NCBI RefSeq assembly: GCF_018143015.1 | Contig: NC_054756.1 | Coordinates: 30,129,940 to 30,193,939, forward strand | DNA from: Lytechinus variegatus | Taxonomy: Eukaryota; Echinodermata; Echinoidea; Temnopleuroida; Toxopneustidae | Length of the DNA: 64,000 bases | Direction: 5' to 3' | Shown: in pieces, positions 59,901 to 64,000 of the stretch | Layout: every line of letters starts with the position of its first letter | How positions within the stretch are numbered: the stretch's first letter is position 1 | Position numbers and translations under genes: made by a program | The notes under the pieces: generated by a model | The model's input: only the letters and a program-made list of their open reading frames with translations | The model's database searches: none | What the model was told of the DNA's origin: nothing

Positions 59901-62900
59901 TTATCACCACTGGAACCTTTATAAAGTAAAGAATGTCCATAAACATGATCAAATACAAATCAAATAATGAAAACTGAGTCAAAATTTTGGATTAGGCTTT
60001 CAGGCCCCATGAATACCTGTAAACTCTACGAACAGCAAATTATATGTTCTCAAAATTCAGTGACAATGACTCACAAATGGAAAAAATAATGAGTATAATC
60101 AATACAATAATGACTACAGGTTGGTTCACTACGTAATATGAATTTTTTCTCATTAAAAAACATTAAAAAAAATTACTGCACTATACAAGATCAATATATC
60201 TCCTAACATCTCAAACACACACTAGGCCTGTGATGTATCATGAACCATGATACTCTGTTGTTTTTTTTTCGTACGATAAAATACAAAAGAGTTTCAATAA
60301 ATCTCAAAGCAAAGTAAAAGTTTTGAATTATATATTCAAACTAGAATCCTACATAATAGAAACCTTAGAAATCATAGGGCTGACTTTGAAAAAGAAATCA
60401 GGCCCATGATTAACAGCTACAATTGATGTTAACCCTAAAATGCCAGGAGGGGGGGGGTTGAATCAACCCCCCTCAACATTTTCTGCAATCATTCCGCCGC
60501 GCAAATTTTTTTGACCGCGCCACTCACAGAGTTAATAATTTTAAATCTCGCGCATCTTTTGAGACCAAATTTACGACACCCGGGTATGCGGTTCCGAAAT
60601 TACGTAACATTTTGTAAGTGCATGTCAGACCAAAAATTGTTCCAAAACGTGATTTTGTGTACAAAGTCAATGCAAATTTAGTTTTCTCATCTTATTCATA
60701 AAGATATGATTATTTTTACTTTAAACAGCTGAAATCAATTGATTTAAGCATAATTATGCTTCAAAAAGGTTGTGCAATAAATCTGGTGAAAAAAAAAGAA
60801 AAACAAAATTTTGAAAAACAAAGAAATACATAAGAGATTCATAAAACAATAAAATACATAAGAAATTGATTTCCAAAACGATTTTTTTTTCAATTGTGAT
60901 TGTTAAGAATGCTACAAAGAATATTTTCAGCTTTATTTAGTGAATTAGAGCAAAAAGTATGATTTATGCATAAATTAGCATAATTAATTCATATAAAATA
61001 AAATCTCATTATTTTGGAAAATTTTACCATACAGCCTTGCAGATTACATCGCACACTACCAGCGTGCAAATTTTTGCGGCGCTTGCGCAATCGGTGGCCG
61101 AGATCTCAGGGGGGGGGGTTGAATCAAAAGCCTGGCCTAGTTAGGGTTAAAGGGCAAAGATGCATACTTCAAGATAATACTCACTAGGGTCACTCATCTC
61201 TCTTGTCAATACTGGTAAAGTTGGCTCTTCTTCACATTTACTGACATTTGTGATGGCAGGCTGGTCCTTTCCTAATTCCATATGGACAGGGGTTGGTGGG
61301 CCATCTGACTGTAGCACTGGAAGCACAGGTTGTATTGCTGCTTCAGAAATTGGTGTACTCGTCACTTGAGTTTCTGGACATATGGTGGTGGCTGTGGTTT
61401 GGGAAGTTGGTGGAAAGAGTTCTTGAGTGACCTGGGCTTTGTTGATGGCATCTAGAACAGTACTTGCAGAACTGAGAGTTCCTGAAGTCTGATGATGCTG
61501 AGCAGGGGCTGATGTACTACTTGGAATAGGTTTGGTATCTTGTCTTGCTGTTGCAATGTTTTGTTGAACAGAAGACACATTAGGATTTGGAGGCAAAGCA
61601 GATGGATGTACTGGAATGTTCTCAGTAATTTTCACAGAAAATGCAGTAACTTGAGAAGTAACAGCAGCTTCTGGAACTGTACTTTGTACAGGATTCACAG
61701 ATGAATGAATTGCTGAACCTGATGTTGCAACAGGCGCAGCATTAATAGCTGGTCCTTGCTGATTTGATTGAGTTGACATAAGCGTTGAATTGGCTACAGG
61801 CAAAGATCTTGGCATCTGGACCTGGGCTTGTGTGGGAAGTTGGCCTTGAACACCAAGGCTTCTACTGGAATCACTTTGCTGGGACCAGTCCTGTTGCATA
61901 ACACTCTGCTGTTGACCGATGTTACTTGCCAGTACCTCATTTTGACTTTGTAAATGCATGGCTCCACTCTCAATATTTCCTGGAAGCTGCTGTGAAGTGT
62001 GAGAACCCCCCGGAGGTACTGACGATGGATCGAACTGGACTGATCTCGGACTGCCTACAGGTCCTCTAGCATATGACTGGTGTACATTTGAAGGATGGCT
62101 TTGTATCATTCCTTGTGTGGTCACACTTGGATGACTCATTGTGGCAGGCTCTGTCACATTTGACACAAGCTGATTTGGAGCAGCTTGTCCTTGCTGCAGT
62201 GAGGTTGTGACAGGCTGAGAGGAGTGGTGAACATTACTTCCAGGTAATCCACCTCCCATGAAATGTGGAGACATGGGATGCTGTCCTTGTAATTCCATTA
62301 AGCCAGGTGGAAGATTTGAAGTACCATGCATCTGCCCAGTAAATTGTTCTTGAAATGAATGATGTTGATGGATATTCTTCATCATATGTCCGCCATAAGG
62401 GCCATATTCATTAAGAGGGGACATCATTCTCTGAGATACTGGCATCAAAGACCTCATACCATGCGCAGGACCACCCATGACTTCTCCTAAAACTGTAGGT
62501 GAGTGTCTCCTATCAGTCTGTGCAGGAGGTGTACCCCCTCTCATCAGAGTGGAACTACCCATTATCCCTTGTCTGTAGCTTGAAGGAGGTGTTCCCGATC
62601 TAGGTGGGGTCAATGATCTACCACTGGATGAGCGCCTCCTACGCTGCTTCAAAGCAGGAAAGTCCAATGTGTGTTGAGGGGGTGGTTTGATTTCTTCCTC
62701 ATGAATGCGGGGTGGACTCAAACCACGAATGGCAGATGTGGCAAGTTTAGTTAAGTCAGCTGAGTCGGGTATACTTCCAAGAGCTTCAGCAAGTTGAGGC
62801 TGCAAAATTGGCATAGGTGAGGACACTGATGGTGCTTGAGTTGGAGATGAAGAAATACTGAGTGGCTCAGAAATAACAGGCGATTGTTTTCCACCACCAC

Positions 62901-64000
62901 TTCCTACGCTGCTTCCCGAGGAAGAGAGTTTTTCTGTACTTCCAGAAACTGTTCTACCACTGGCAGACTTTGCAATAGAACTCAATAATGCGCTTGCACT
63001 GCTGAAGGCTCGATCACTCTGGGGGCTGATACTTCTTTGACGTCTTACATTTCGCTCAGCTGATGCCCCAGGGGACTTTGCCTCTGAGGATTGCACTTTA
63101 GAAACCTGTTCCATAGAAGGATCTCCCACATGTGACACACCAGAGATTGTTGGAAGCCCACTTTGGTTGGTTGGTGACACCCCAGGAACAGGGTGAATAT
63201 CTTGACCCTGCACTTTTGGCTGCTCAGCAGTAGAAATGTGAAGGCTATCTGAAGGGGTCAATGCAATTGTTGCTGGGGGTGTTTTCCTCATTTGCTGATT
63301 GGGAACAGGAGATTGTAAGGGGACAGAACCTGATATTGTTGCAGGCACATTTGGTAGAGATGCTATTTGTTGAACACCTTGTGTTATTGCTTGGTTTGAA
63401 CCAGAAGACCCAGTTGCTGTTCCTGCTAATTTAGGCATCTGTATGGTATTCTGCATTTGACTTGACAAGTCTCCATAAGGCTTTAGGATAGGCATTTCAT
63501 CTTGTTTGAGGGTTTGCTCATGACCTTCTTTTTTAACAACTACAGTTCCCAAATCAGATGATCTACTAATGGATGGTCCTTCAACAGCACTTCCTGTGGT
63601 ATTTGCAGAATCTACTTGGGTTGGTGCTACCATTTGTCCAATATTCATCATGATGTCTTCTTGTAATAACTGTTTAACTTCAGATCTGCTCTCAACTTTA
63701 TGTTGGCTTTCTGTTGGTCTCTGCATGGGGGCTCCTACCCTTGATATTACAGGCTGCATACTCTGCCCTTGTACTGATGAATAAGCTGTTACACATGTTA
63801 CAGGTTGTTGCGCAGCTATTGATGTAGTTGCAGCACTCTGTACTTGTGGGAGTACATTGATTTCACTCAGCAAAGCCTTCAGATGAGATTTATCATCTTT
63901 CTTCTCAATCCCTCCTGGTTCACTCACTTGTGTGCCATACACAGGAGGATTTGATGATGTCCTCACCAACTGGCTTTCTCTTGGATTATTGGCCAGTTTT
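56911..64000 (-). CDS. C-terminal part of a large low-complexity nuclear-type protein (unrecognised, open at window edge)
   Basis: There are three coding exons on the minus strand: 61185-64000 (runs off the window), 59380-59916 and 56911-56969. Donors GTGAGT and GTAATT, acceptors after TTCTTTACTTTATAAAG and TTTTTCTTTTCTTTATAACAG, and both phase-1 junctions agree. The visible part is 1136 residues to a TGA. It is rich in Ser, Pro, Gln and Thr with many SP/TP sites. It carries basic patches (RRQRSISPQSDR; KQRRRRSSSGRSLTPPRSG; RTRRSGRKSPG; TTRKRSMRHNAK) and ends AEMYYGPIPAYKRRKTNQK, a likely nuclear localisation signal. A His/Met/Gly-rich stretch (GGHMMKNIHQHHSFQEQF) is central. No folded domain is visible. 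This composition is usual for chromatin or transcription coactivator scaffolds, but I cannot name a family. It is convergent with the xylose isomerase gene. Confidence 0.85.
58103..58550. mobile_element. 448-bp fold-back element in the last intron
   Basis: CCGGTATCCCAATAAA (58103-58118) pairs with TTTATTGGAATACCGG (58535-58550). Inside, GAAAAAACTTGCCAATGTTT pairs with AAACATTGGCAATTTTTTC, and TTGTTAGTAGCTCAGCTACG then AGACGCATA pairs with its mirror around a centre at about 58305. There is no gene inside, and the plus-strand frame over it is chance. Confidence 0.65.
58670..59325. repeat. Tandem array of ~150-170-bp units with TGACCTTTGACCCC motifs
   Basis: About four units repeat ATTTGACCTTTTGACCCCTA, ATGACCTTTGACCCCAT, CACCCTCATGGACACACA, a GGATCATGTACCAAGTGT-like stretch, and AAGAAATAAGAGCAAGTTGA. 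The array ends in ACAGACTAACAGACCAACAG and GGCGAGACAAAA, a terminal motif of the kind seen in other invertebrate repeats. It lies in the last intron of the minus-strand gene, 55 bases before its penultimate exon. Confidence 0.75.
60429..61150. mobile_element. piggyBac-like MITE, best-preserved copy
   Basis: TTAA at both ends (60429-60432, 61147-61150). Inverted ends CCCTAAAATGCCAGG and CCTGGCCTAGTTAGGG have the CCC...GGG start usual for piggyBac-type elements. G-runs and GAATCAA words lie just inside both ends. No transposase. It lies in an intron, 34 bases from the donor of the long exon. Confidence 0.8.

Overview
The window looks like nuclear DNA from a marine deuterostome, most likely a sea urchin or another echinoderm. 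The reasons are small exons with GT-AG introns, AT-rich non-coding DNA, frequent TACATGTA-like words, many fold-back (MITE) elements, tRNA-derived SINEs, and a gene set of a TMEM244-like membrane protein plus an animal xylose isomerase. The taxon is inferred, because no marker gene fixes the species.

Layout. (1) 0.5-1.9 kb: two small exons that probably end a plus-strand gene. Their intron holds a tRNA-derived SINE split by a piggyBac-like MITE. (2) 1.9-9.3 kb: probable 3'UTR and intergenic DNA with a SINE and MITEs. (3) 9.5-12.6 kb, minus strand: four coding exons of a TMEM244-like membrane protein, with a 24-bp minisatellite starting at its stop codon. Its first coding exon was not found. 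(4) 12.7-31.3 kb: about 18 kb dominated by repeats. These are hAT-like fold-backs, a ~160-bp satellite interrupted by a LINE tail, a LINE reverse-transcriptase relic, nested hAT-like elements, and a 3.5-kb stretch full of short GCGAAGC-type palindromes. (5) 31.8-48.4 kb, plus strand: a complete 13-exon class II xylose isomerase gene of 453 codons with all expected catalytic and metal-binding residues. Most of its introns carry transposon-derived inserts. (6) 48.4-56.9 kb: the convergent 3' region, including a 1.3-kb 23/24-bp tandem array and the probable long 3'UTR of the next gene. (7) 56.9-64.0 kb, minus strand: the last three coding exons of a large low-complexity nuclear-type protein, which I could not name and which continues past the window edge.

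The three or four host genes show no obvious functional link. Xylose isomerase converts D-xylose and D-xylulose, which would fit an animal that eats plant or algal matter. The main surprises are the intact animal xylose isomerase, a 1.6-kb inverted-repeat element in its first intron carrying seven copies of one 16-mer, and the arrays of hairpin-forming or nuclear-receptor-like motifs inside repeats.
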